From Cyanobacteria bacterium SBLK (GTDB taxonomy: Bacteria > Cyanobacteriota > Cyanobacteriia > Cyanobacteriales > Spirulinaceae), in NCBI GenBank assembly GCA_017746715.1, contig JAGHZQ010000078.1, positions 1 through 50,766 on the forward strand: DNA of 50,766 nucleotides, given 5' to 3'. The first letter of the stretch is position 1; each line of letters starts with the position of its first letter. A model generated the notes under the pieces. It was given only the letters and a program-made list of their open reading frames with translations. It ran no database searches and was not told where the DNA came from. Shown here in pieces: positions 16,894-24,816 of this stretch. A program made the position numbers and the translations under genes.

Positions 16894-17859
16894 TTACGAT
16901 TTGAGGAGTTTTTTCAGTTTCTTTTGAGCCTTATTTTTATACTTAATCGAAGTGCTATAAAAATCCTCCCATTGCAACCATAAATCCGCCGGCATTCCCG
17001 TTAAACCGTTTTCAGCTTGCAAGCATTTCCGTCGCGAGAACTTCATGGGATCGGCATAAGTTTTCGAGGTAGACATAAGGGGTTTATCGCCGCACCAATG
17101 AATAATTGCCGCATCGTCATCTTTAACCACGGGACCTGAATCGGTGATGAGACAGCGTTTTTCAAGGGCTTCTTTGCCATAATTGGGGGCGAGAATTTGA
17201 AAATCGGCATTACCTACGCGAATTTTACCCGCATCTGCCGCCCGCCAGAGCATAAAGTTGAGAAATCCCATATCGCCGTATTTAAAAATATGGGGATAGC
17301 GATCGATAAAGTCTAAAACTTCGACATATTCTTCGAGGGGAAATGCATCGCGGCTGGCGAAATAAACCCCCGGACAACAGTATTGCGTGCGGTGCGATCG
17401 CCAATCAAAGTCCGGGAAATGTTTTTCCATTTCATCGATCTCGAAGAAATACTCGATAATTTCTTCGTCGGGATAGTTATAATTGGGTTCGTCCATAATG
17501 ACATCGTAATTCTCAAAATCCGCAAATTTGAGAACGTTTCCCCAAATATTGGTATCGGCATCGAGAATCAAAAAATGCTGCCAAGGACTTTCCCAAAAAG
17601 CAATGAGACGAGTAGTCCCCCAACCAAAACTCCGCTCTCGCAAAACATCAATTTTGATGGTATTGCGATTGATAACGATCGCATCGTAAGCCTTTTCGAT
17701 CGATTTTGTCGAAAATGTCCCATCCACCAGCAAACAGATGGGAACATCGCCGAGGAAATGACGAACGCTAGCACAAGCACCTTTCGCTAATAGGTAATCT
17801 TGAAAGCAGCAAGCAATAATAACGCCGAAGTCATCGAGTTTAGACGAGGAAGTATTCAT
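16894..17859 (-). CDS. GT-A-type glycosyltransferase-like protein
   Basis: The 321-residue protein has features of a nucleotide-sugar glycosyltransferase: an N-terminal Rossmann-like half, a DxD motif (Asp100 and Asp102 in FLILDADTN), a central GDMGFLNFML segment, and a late His in IIHWCGDKP that resembles the metal-binding His of GT8-like enzymes. The C-terminus is Lys-rich (NKAQKKLKKLLKS). No signal peptide or membrane helix is seen. It lies upstream of galE on the same strand. Donor and acceptor cannot be assigned. Confidence 0.65.
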   Translation of the reverse strand: MNTSSSKLDDFGVIIACCFQDYLLAKGACASVRHFLGDVPICLLVDGTFSTKSIEKAYDAIVINRNTIKIDVLRERSFGWGTTRLIAFWESPWQHFLILDADTNIWGNVLKFADFENYDVIMDEPNYNYPDEEIIEYFFEIDEMEKHFPDFDWRSHRTQYCCPGVYFASRDAFPLEEYVEVLDFIDRYPHIFKYGDMGFLNFMLWRAADAGKIRVGNADFQILAPNYGKEALEKRCLITDSGPVVKDDDAAIIHWCGDKPLMSTSKTYADPMKFSRRKCLQAENGLTGMPADLWLQWEDFYSTSIKYKNKAQKKLKKLLKS

Positions 17860-18030
17860 AGATAAATGAGTGGATTGATTTTAATCAATTATCGGCAATT
17901 AAGAGAGCTTCTCGATCGCAGTCCCCCGAGAGGACGATGTTTGAGGGAAAAACTCTAATTTGAGGGAGCGATCGCGTCACATTACAACCATAATTAAGAG
18001 TATAAGCCTTTTCTTTGCTCTAACAATCCT

Positions 18031-18924
18031 ATGAAACGTTTCGCTGCCCTCTTAACCTGTTACAATCGCAAGGCCAAAACATTGGAATGTCTCGACGCGC
18101 TTTTTCAGCAAGAGGGGGTGGAAAACATGACCCTCGATGTCTATTTGGTGGATGATGGTAGTACCGATGGGACGGGAGAAGCTATTATCGCAGCGTACCC
18201 CGATATTCGGGTCATTACAGGCACGGGGAGTTTATTTTGGAATGGGGGGATGCGCTTGGCGTTTGGGGAAGCGATCGCCCATGATTACGATGGCTATTTG
18301 TGGCTCAATGACGATACGATTTTATATGCGGATGCCCTGCGATCGCTCCTCGATACGGCGGAAAATTTGGCGAAAAAGGGATTTGAGAAAGCGATCGTCT
18401 CTGCTTCAACGCAAGATCCCCAAACGGGAGAATTGACCTATGGTGGGATGAAGCAAAGGGGCTGGTTTTACCCCCCTTTTAACATGCAGGAGGTCCATCC
18501 GGGGAATCTGCCCTTACAATGCGATACGATTTGCGGAAATTTCGTTTTTATTCCTCGCGATGCAGTAGTGGCGATCGGCAATCTCGATCCCCAACTCACC
18601 CACTATGCAGGAGATTGGGATTACGGATTGCGCGCAAAACAAGCAGGGTTTACCATTTGGATCGCACCGGGATATCAGGGAACTTGTCCGCGCAACCCTA
18701 AACCTTCTCTGGAAAGTACGCCAGAACTACAAGAAGGATTGCAGAAAATCGGACAGCCGAAAGGGTTGGCATTACAAGATGTAACGTTGCATCCTTTTGC
18801 AGAATGGAAGGTTTTGATGCAACGACACGGGGGGATATTTTGGTTTGTCTTTTGGTTGCTTCCCTATCGTCGATTATTGTGGAATTCTGTATTTAAAGGG
18901 AAAAAGCAATCGAAAGCGCTATAA
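18031..18924 (+). CDS. family 2 glycosyltransferase
   Basis: The 297-residue protein starts directly in a GT2 domain: LLTCYNRKAKTLECLDAL, then YLVDDGSTDGTGE (38-50), GTGSLFWNGGMRLAF and the metal-binding LNDDT (Asp94, Asp95). Later GDWDYGLRAKQAGF corresponds to the catalytic ED-like region. The pattern resembles rhamnosyltransferase-like GT2 enzymes of cell-surface polysaccharide synthesis. It is divergent from the preceding glycosyltransferase, with about 170 bases between the starts, and a pentapeptide-repeat gene follows 33 bases downstream. The sugar specificity is unknown. Confidence 0.88.
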   Translation: MKRFAALLTCYNRKAKTLECLDALFQQEGVENMTLDVYLVDDGSTDGTGEAIIAAYPDIRVITGTGSLFWNGGMRLAFGEAIAHDYDGYLWLNDDTILYADALRSLLDTAENLAKKGFEKAIVSASTQDPQTGELTYGGMKQRGWFYPPFNMQEVHPGNLPLQCDTICGNFVFIPRDAVVAIGNLDPQLTHYAGDWDYGLRAKQAGFTIWIAPGYQGTCPRNPKPSLESTPELQEGLQKIGQPKGLALQDVTLHPFAEWKVLMQRHGGIFWFVFWLLPYRRLLWNSVFKGKKQSKAL

Positions 18925-18957
18925 TGCCAATCTTATCCCTTGAACGGTAACAAATCG

Positions 18958-19638
18958 ATGAATGCTGAGGAAATTTTACGGCGTTATGCTGCCGGGGAGC
19001 GCAATTTTCAAGAAATCGAACTGCTGGATGCAGACTTATCGGGGGTAAATTTTTCTGGGGCGGATTTTCGTCAGGCACGTTTGGGAAAGACGAACTTTTC
19101 GCGATCTCGCTTCCACAATGCAGATTTTAGCGAGGCGCTCCTCTGGGGGACGGATTTAAGCGAGGCAGATTTATCGGGGGCGAAATTTCGCGATGCGGAT
19201 CTCAGCAGTGCCAAGTTAACGCGATCGCGACTAGAAAACGCTTATTTAGTTAGAGCTAGTTTAAGTGGGGCGATTTTAAAGGAGGCAAATTTACAAAACG
19301 CCTTGCTCATTGAGGCTGATTTTCGTCCGATTTCCGACCATCGAACGGATCTGACAGGGGCAAATTTACAAGGTGCGGATTTAAGTTATACTAAATTCTC
19401 TCATGCAATTCTACGCGATGCCAATTTAACCGGTGCAAAACTCTGTCGTGCCAGTTTGAGTTGGGGAATGCAGTCTTTAGCGACAGATATGAGGGAGGCA
19501 AATCTGCGTCAAGTCGATTTGAGCTACGCAGATTTGCGGGGGGCGTGTATGCAAAACGCAGATTTAACGGGAGCCGATCTCACCGGAGCAATTTTAGAAA
19601 ATGCTAACCTCGAGGGGACAATTTTGGATCGAGAGTAG
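18958..19638 (+). CDS. pentapeptide repeat protein
   Basis: The 226-residue protein is built almost entirely of A(D/N)LXX pentapeptides from about residue 20 to the end, forming a right-handed quadrilateral beta-helix. There is a short break near residues 120-130 (FRPISDHRTDLTG). The N-terminal 18 residues (MNAEEILRRYAAGERNF) form a helical cap common in cyanobacterial members. I use ATG 18958; an in-frame TTG 18 bases earlier is unlikely. The molecular role is unknown. It follows the GT2 gene closely and may be cotranscribed. Confidence 0.92.
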   Translation: MNAEEILRRYAAGERNFQEIELLDADLSGVNFSGADFRQARLGKTNFSRSRFHNADFSEALLWGTDLSEADLSGAKFRDADLSSAKLTRSRLENAYLVRASLSGAILKEANLQNALLIEADFRPISDHRTDLTGANLQGADLSYTKFSHAILRDANLTGAKLCRASLSWGMQSLATDMREANLRQVDLSYADLRGACMQNADLTGADLTGAILENANLEGTILDRE

Positions 19639-19735
19639 TGGGGAGATAAGGGAGAGAGGGAAGCGTCGGGAGCATCGGAAGATGAGGGAGATTTATCTTT
19701 AAATAAACTTCAAACTTCCGAAAACTTCCAATTCT

Positions 19736-20791
19736 TTATCTCACCGTTCCTCGTAATGCTTCTGCATCAATGGATTTGAGTAAATAAAGTCGAACTAGAT
19801 TCCCAAAAATTCCTACTTTATAGGGCAATTGTTGCAACCACTTAACGACTTTAGGTGCATCGCTGTTGCCAATTTCTGCCAATTTCTCATTGTAATCGGC
19901 GCATTGTTCTAATAAGGGGAAAAATAGTGGATGTTCCGTATCTAAAATTGCCGGGAACGATCGCGCGGCGGTTTCATTCGTTTTGCGGGTAACGGCGCGA
20001 TCGTATTCCGTCGCATCCATCCCCACGGAATCATAAAAATCAGACCGTTCCCGGACAGTAATGGTATGAGTGGCAAATACCGTTAAAAGGAAGAATTTCG
20101 ACCATAATTTTGCTTTCCAGCCCTTCCACATGGACATCTGCGATCGCAATAACGCATTAAAAATATCCCCGTGGCGGTTTTCATCCTGACACCAATTTTC
20201 AAAGAAGCGGAAAAGGGGATAATACTGGTATTCGGGATGTTTTTCTAAATGACGATACATGAGAATATAGCGCCAATAACCAATTTTTTCCGACAGATAA
20301 ACCGCATAAATCACCCACTCGGGTTTAAAAAATGTATAGGTTCTGTGTTTGGTTAAAAATCCTAAATCCAAGGAGATATTAAAATCGCTCATCGCCTTAT
20401 TTAAAAATCCCGCATGACGCGCTTCATCTCGTGCCATTAAATGAAAGATTTCCGAGAGTAATGGTTGACGATCTTTGATACGACGAGAGATTTCTTTGAA
20501 GAGAATAAAGCCAGAAAATTCCGACGTACAAGACCGTTCCAAAAAGTCTACAAATGCGCTGCGAGTCGTCTCGTCGATCGCATCCCAAGATTGCTTAAAC
20601 TCCTCATCCCGCACGAAATGACGACCATTATAATCCGACCGCATTTCTTCAAGCATCGCCCGCAATTCGTCTTCTTGTGCCGATAAATCCATATTGGCGA
20701 TCGCGTCGAAATCTGTTGTATAAAAACGCGGCGTGAGCAGATTTTCCTTAATGGCCTTCTTTTTAGTGGGCTGTACGGCAGTCGCAACCAT
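19736..20791 (-). CDS. acsF: magnesium-protoporphyrin IX monomethyl ester oxidative cyclase, aerobic
   Basis: The 351-residue diiron enzyme forms the fifth ring of chlorophyll from Mg-protoporphyrin monomethyl ester using oxygen. Diiron ligand motifs are visible: the first Glu in ERSCTSEFSGF, ARDEARHAGF, and the later ENWCQDENRHGD. Length and sequence are typical of cyanobacterial AcsF. It is transcribed divergently from hemF, another oxygen-using tetrapyrrole enzyme, from a shared 244-base region. GGAGA precedes the ATG by about ten bases. Confidence 0.97.
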   Translation of the reverse strand: MVATAVQPTKKKAIKENLLTPRFYTTDFDAIANMDLSAQEDELRAMLEEMRSDYNGRHFVRDEEFKQSWDAIDETTRSAFVDFLERSCTSEFSGFILFKEISRRIKDRQPLLSEIFHLMARDEARHAGFLNKAMSDFNISLDLGFLTKHRTYTFFKPEWVIYAVYLSEKIGYWRYILMYRHLEKHPEYQYYPLFRFFENWCQDENRHGDIFNALLRSQMSMWKGWKAKLWSKFFLLTVFATHTITVRERSDFYDSVGMDATEYDRAVTRKTNETAARSFPAILDTEHPLFFPLLEQCADYNEKLAEIGNSDAPKVVKWLQQLPYKVGIFGNLVRLYLLKSIDAEALRGTVR

Positions 20792-20971
20792 TGGACTCTC
20801 TCCAAAATCACTTTATAGTTATGATTAGATTATGGGGTTTTATCGCTCCTGTCACGCCCTTTACATAATTTGTTACATTGCTCGACTCCCTAAGCATTAT
20901 TGCTTTAAACAACGATTTTTTTGTTTATTTCCCATGCGATCGCTATCGAATGTAAAGTTTTTAAACAAGTT

Positions 20972-21000
20972 TTGAGTATTTAGCATTTCATCGCTATAGA
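20972..21000 (+). promoter_or_regulatory. probable hemF promoter
   Basis: TTGAGT (20972-20977) and TATAGA (20995-21000) are separated by exactly 17 bases and lie 35 bases upstream of the hemF start codon. This is a good sigma-70-type match. It lies in the region shared with divergent acsF. Confidence 0.6.
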
Positions 21001-21035
21001 GTAATCAAAGTGTTTCAAGTTTGTACGAGAGATTT

Positions 21036-22058
21036 ATGAGTACGGCCACAATCGACAAAAGCCAACAGACCCATTTTCCTCCTGCCGATTCTCGCGATCG
21101 CGCCAAGAACTTCGTCCGCCAGCTACAGGACGAAATTTGTACGGGATTGGAAGAACTCGATGGAAAAGCCAAGTTTCAAGAAGATAATTGGACTCGTCCC
21201 GGTGGCGGCGGCGGACGCACGCGGGTGATTCGAGATGGCGGCGTTTTCGAACAAGGCGGGGTGAATTTCTCTGAGGTATGGGGGGACTCTTTACCGCCGG
21301 CAATCCTGACTCAGCGCCCGGAAGCGGCGGGACACGGCTTTTTTGCGACGGGAACTTCCATGGTGCTGCATCCCCGCAATCCCTACGTTCCGACCGTACA
21401 TTTAAACTATCGTTATTTTGAAGCCGGACCCGTTTGGTGGTTTGGTGGCGGTGCGGATTTAACCCCCTATTATCCCTTTGCCGAGGATGCCGTACATTTT
21501 CATAAAACCCACAAAGAAGCCTGCGACAAACATCACCCGGAATATTATCCCGCCTTTAAAAAGTGGTGCGACGAATATTTTTATCTGAAACACCGCCAAG
21601 AAGCCCGAGGCATTGGGGGATTGTTCTTCGATTATCAAGATTATCGCGGCAAACTGTACGGCGGACCCGATCCCAATGGAGACGCAGCGAAATATAGCGA
21701 TCGCGTGGGAGAGATTTCTCGCAACTGGGAAGATATCTTTGCCTTTATCCAAAGCTGCGGACGTGCCTTCTTACCCGCTTATTTGACCATTGCCAACCGT
21801 CGCAAAGATATGGAATGGAGCGATCGCGAACGTCAATTCCAATTGTACCGACGGGGGCGTTACGTCGAGTTTAACCTCGTTTACGACCGAGGCACCGTAT
21901 TTGGCTTGCAAACCAACGGTCGCACGGAATCGATCCTCATGTCCCTGCCTCCCCTCACCCGTTGGGAATATTGCTATTCTCCCGAAGCCGGATCTCGCGA
22001 GGACGAACTCTATCAAACCTTCCTCAAACCCCAAGATTGGGTTAATTGGCAAGGTTAA
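21036..22058 (+). CDS. hemF: oxygen-dependent coproporphyrinogen III oxidase
   Basis: The 340-residue enzyme decarboxylates two propionates of coproporphyrinogen III to give protoporphyrinogen IX, using oxygen without a cofactor. Signature stretches include WTRPGGGGGRTRV, VHLNYRYFE, WWFGGGADLTPYY, and GIGGLFFDYQD. The conserved His and Asp residues of the active site are in these motifs. I start at ATG 21036 (MSTATID), preceded by GAGAG; an in-frame TTG at 21021 is less likely. A terminator follows the stop. Confidence 0.97.
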   Translation: MSTATIDKSQQTHFPPADSRDRAKNFVRQLQDEICTGLEELDGKAKFQEDNWTRPGGGGGRTRVIRDGGVFEQGGVNFSEVWGDSLPPAILTQRPEAAGHGFFATGTSMVLHPRNPYVPTVHLNYRYFEAGPVWWFGGGADLTPYYPFAEDAVHFHKTHKEACDKHHPEYYPAFKKWCDEYFYLKHRQEARGIGGLFFDYQDYRGKLYGGPDPNGDAAKYSDRVGEISRNWEDIFAFIQSCGRAFLPAYLTIANRRKDMEWSDRERQFQLYRRGRYVEFNLVYDRGTVFGLQTNGRTESILMSLPPLTRWEYCYSPEAGSREDELYQTFLKPQDWVNWQG

Positions 22059-22083
22059 TCTTATCCTTGAGTCACTCATTTAA

Positions 22084-22126
22084 GCCATCATTGCCAAAAT
22101 GTTGAGAGGGCAATGGTGGTTTTTTG
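22084..22126 (+). terminator. Rho-independent terminator of hemF
   Basis: CCATCATTGCC pairs with GGCAATGGTGG (one mismatch) and is followed by six T. It lies about 25 bases after the hemF stop. Confidence 0.8.
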
Positions 22127-22241
22127 TTAATATTGCAAACCGTTCGCAAATCATCTGCTAAAACTCGACAAGAGCGATCGCTCTTGCTGAAGAGATCCCC
22201 ATTCGTTTTAAAGTTAGAGGAAGAGTTTCGACGAGTGAGTA

Positions 22242-23744
22242 ATGTCACAAAGAAAGCGAATTGTTGTCGTGGGTGCGGGTTGGGCCGGACTCGGTGCCGC
22301 CGATCGTCTCGTCCGACAAAATTATGACGTGACGCTTCTCGAAGCCAGTCCCTATCCGGGGGGGTTGGTTGCAGGTTGGAAAACCAACACGGGACGGTCT
22401 GTCGAAGGAGGTATTCACGGTTTTTGGTATCCCTATCAAAATATCTTTAAGCTGGTCGAAGAACTCGAGCTTTCTCCCTTTACACCCTTCACGCGATCGT
22501 CCCAATATTCCCCCGAGGGATTGGAAGTTGAATCCCCTCTCTTCCAAAAAGAATTTCGCCTTCCCGCTCCCTTGGGCACCTTCTTCTATACGCAATTCAA
22601 ACGCCTGCCCTTAAGCGATCGCCTGTCCGCACTCCCTCTTCTTTATTCTGTCATTGATTTCGACAACTCTCACGAGGCGTGGCAGCGTTACGACAAGATT
22701 ACAGCACGAGAATTATTCCGACAATTTGGCGTAACTTCCCGCCTTTATCGAGATGCCTTCGAACCCATGTTATTAGTGGGACTATTTGCCCCTGGGGAAC
22801 AATGTAGTGCGGCGGCCACCTTGGGAATGCTCTATTATTTCATCCTCGCCCACCAACCGGATTTTGATGTGGTTTGGTGTCGGGGAACCGTCGGCGAAAA
22901 AATCTTTCGACCTTGGGTCGAAAAACTTAGCAAGCAAGGGGGAAAAGTTCTCGTTAACAAACGGGTCAGCGATCTGATCTTAGATGAAGACGGTCAAGCC
23001 AAAGGTGTCGTTTGTGGATTGGAAGTTTTTCCCGCCGATGCCGTGATTTTTGCCGTCAGCGTGACGGGAATGAAAAAGATTGTTTTGGGGAGTCCCAAAC
23101 TGCATCAATACCCCGAATTCCGCAACCTTGCCAATTTAGGGGGCATTGATGCCTTAGCCACTCGTTTGTGGTTCGATCGCAAGATTGAGATTCCCCACCC
23201 TTCTAACGCTTGTTTTGGCTTCGATCGCGCCGTCGGTTGGACATTTTTCGACCTCAACGCCCTCCACGACGAATATCAAAACGAACCGGGAAGCGTTATC
23301 GAAGTCGACTTTTACCATGCCAATCCATTATTACCCCTGAGCGATCGCGAAATTGTTGCCAAAATTCAGCGAGATTTAACCAGTTGCGTCCCTGCATTCC
23401 AAGACGCCAAGGTCCTCCACAGTACGGTCATTCGCGTGCGTCAAGGCGTCACCCATTTTGCCCCCGGAAGCTATCAATATTTTCTCCCTTCTCAAAGTCC
23501 CATTGAGAATGTTTTTTTAAGCGGCGATTGGATTGTCACCCGTCACGGTTCTTGGTCTCAAGAAAAAGCCTATGTCACGGGATTAGAAGCCGCCAATCGA
23601 GTCATCGAACGGTTTAAAATGGGAGAAAAAGCACCCATTATTCCCATCGAAGAAGACGAACCCCATATCAAAATTGCCAGATCGATTAACAAGAATATCC
23701 GAGAATGGGGCGAACGAATTTTACCCGATCTTTGGTTGTCTTGA
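22242..23744 (+). CDS. FAD-dependent oxidoreductase, carotenoid desaturase/amine oxidase-like
   Basis: The 500-residue protein opens with an FAD-binding Rossmann motif (VVVGAGWAGLGAADRL) and the ...LLEASPYPGGLVAGW segment typical of the phytoene-desaturase and amine-oxidase superfamily. Near the C-terminus NVFLSGDWI and SWSQEKAYVTGLEAANRV form the second FAD-binding element. No membrane helix is obvious. It is close in plan to carotene desaturases and isomerases and to hydroxysqualene dehydroxylases, but I cannot pick a substrate. It leads a probable operon with a small membrane protein and an ExbD-like gene. Confidence 0.85.
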   Translation: MSQRKRIVVVGAGWAGLGAADRLVRQNYDVTLLEASPYPGGLVAGWKTNTGRSVEGGIHGFWYPYQNIFKLVEELELSPFTPFTRSSQYSPEGLEVESPLFQKEFRLPAPLGTFFYTQFKRLPLSDRLSALPLLYSVIDFDNSHEAWQRYDKITARELFRQFGVTSRLYRDAFEPMLLVGLFAPGEQCSAAATLGMLYYFILAHQPDFDVVWCRGTVGEKIFRPWVEKLSKQGGKVLVNKRVSDLILDEDGQAKGVVCGLEVFPADAVIFAVSVTGMKKIVLGSPKLHQYPEFRNLANLGGIDALATRLWFDRKIEIPHPSNACFGFDRAVGWTFFDLNALHDEYQNEPGSVIEVDFYHANPLLPLSDREIVAKIQRDLTSCVPAFQDAKVLHSTVIRVRQGVTHFAPGSYQYFLPSQSPIENVFLSGDWIVTRHGSWSQEKAYVTGLEAANRVIERFKMGEKAPIIPIEEDEPHIKIARSINKNIREWGERILPDLWLS

Positions 23745-23793
23745 TGCGAAAAACAGGCATAATTAATAGAGAAAATTTTTTAGGGAAATCTCC

Positions 23794-24090
23794 ATGCCAG
23801 AAGAAGCAAATCTTTCTCAATCTTCTCCCATCGATGTCGAGATCGTCTCCGATCGCCCCCCCGAATCCAACCCACTCAAGCCCGATCGCATTGCCGATTT
23901 TGAAAGAATCAGTCGTATCATCGCCCCCTATTTTACCGTTCTCGTCGGGCTGTATCTCTACAAAAGTAATTTTTGGCTGGGGTTTCTCTTTATCGGTTTG
24001 GGAATGCTGGCCCTGTTAAACGTGTCGATCGCGGATATTAAGAAAGCGATCGCAGCAATTAAATCGTTTTTTGGCCTGCAAGAGCTATAG
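23794..24090 (+). CDS. small membrane protein, unknown function
   Basis: The 98-residue protein has a polar Pro/Ser-rich N-terminus (1-35) and two closely spaced hydrophobic segments (about 43-58 and 62-80), ending in a short amphipathic tail (ADIKKAIAAIKSFFGLQEL). No family is recognised. It lies 49 bases after the oxidoreductase and 16 bases before the ExbD-like gene, so it is probably part of the same transcript and could act with the ExbD-like protein. Confidence 0.7.
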   Translation: MPEEANLSQSSPIDVEIVSDRPPESNPLKPDRIADFERISRIIAPYFTVLVGLYLYKSNFWLGFLFIGLGMLALLNVSIADIKKAIAAIKSFFGLQEL

Positions 24091-24106
24091 TATCGAGCCA
24101 AGATAG

Positions 24107-24529
24107 ATGAACTTTAGAACCCAAAAATACAATTCACCAATTCCCAGACTCGACCTCATTCCCTTGCTGAATGTTATGATGGTCGTTCTCGCATTTTTTA
24201 TTCTCATTGCCCTCTCTTTGGGAACTCCCTCAAAAACCGTAGAAGTACAACTCCCAAAAGGAGAAGCAGGGGGCGAGATTGTCGGAGAAGTTAACGAAAA
24301 TTCGCAAATCGTTTATTTAAATGCTCGAGGACAATTTTTATTTCAGGAACAAACGTTCGCAGAAACCGAGATTCAAGAGCCGATCGCCCTCTATTTAGAG
24401 GAAAATTCTCAAAATATTGCCTTCCTCGTTCCCAATCCCGACGTGCCTTACGAACGTGTCATGGGAGTATTAACACAAATGCAGGATATTTACGGCGATC
24501 GCATTGCTTTGGGGCTTTTTGCCCATTAG
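24107..24529 (+). CDS. ExbD/TolR family protein
   Basis: The 140-residue protein has the ExbD plan: a short cytoplasmic N-terminus, one transmembrane helix (about 18-38) and a periplasmic domain. ExbD and TolR normally carry an invariant Asp at the start of the helix that conducts protons with ExbB/TolQ. Here the aligned position is Asn22 (RLDLIPLLNVMMVVLAFF); the nearest Asp is Asp16, six residues earlier. I recall similar Asn variants in other cyanobacteria, so this may be a distinct subfamily. No ExbB, TolQ or TonB gene is nearby. Proton-driven function is therefore doubtful. Confidence 0.85.
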   Translation: MNFRTQKYNSPIPRLDLIPLLNVMMVVLAFFILIALSLGTPSKTVEVQLPKGEAGGEIVGEVNENSQIVYLNARGQFLFQEQTFAETEIQEPIALYLEENSQNIAFLVPNPDVPYERVMGVLTQMQDIYGDRIALGLFAH

Positions 24530-24816
24530 AACCCGCGTCAAGTCCCTACTGTAGGAAAGCACTCATAAAAGTTTTTTTTTACATCTTTAAATGTCTTTTG
24601 AGTAAGTACTATTAAATAAGCGATATCCTATAAAAAAATTAAAAAGTTCCACAATCGCTATATTTTGAACTAAAATAGGGACAAATATACCTTAATAAAG
24701 CCCGTAAAATTTTGGTAATTTAGAGTTGTTCCCAAAGAGAGTTACTTGTTGCTCTAAGATTTTTCCCTCTTTTCTGAAGGCACGAGTAAGATTGCCATCT
24801 CCAAAAAAGTTCAACC
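24530..24816. other. intergenic region, 287 bp
   Basis: AT-rich sequence before a histidine kinase gene. A short palindrome CCTACTGTAGG near 24547-24557 is followed by a run of nine T from about 24571, possibly ending the upstream transcript. Nothing else is recognised. Confidence 0.4.
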
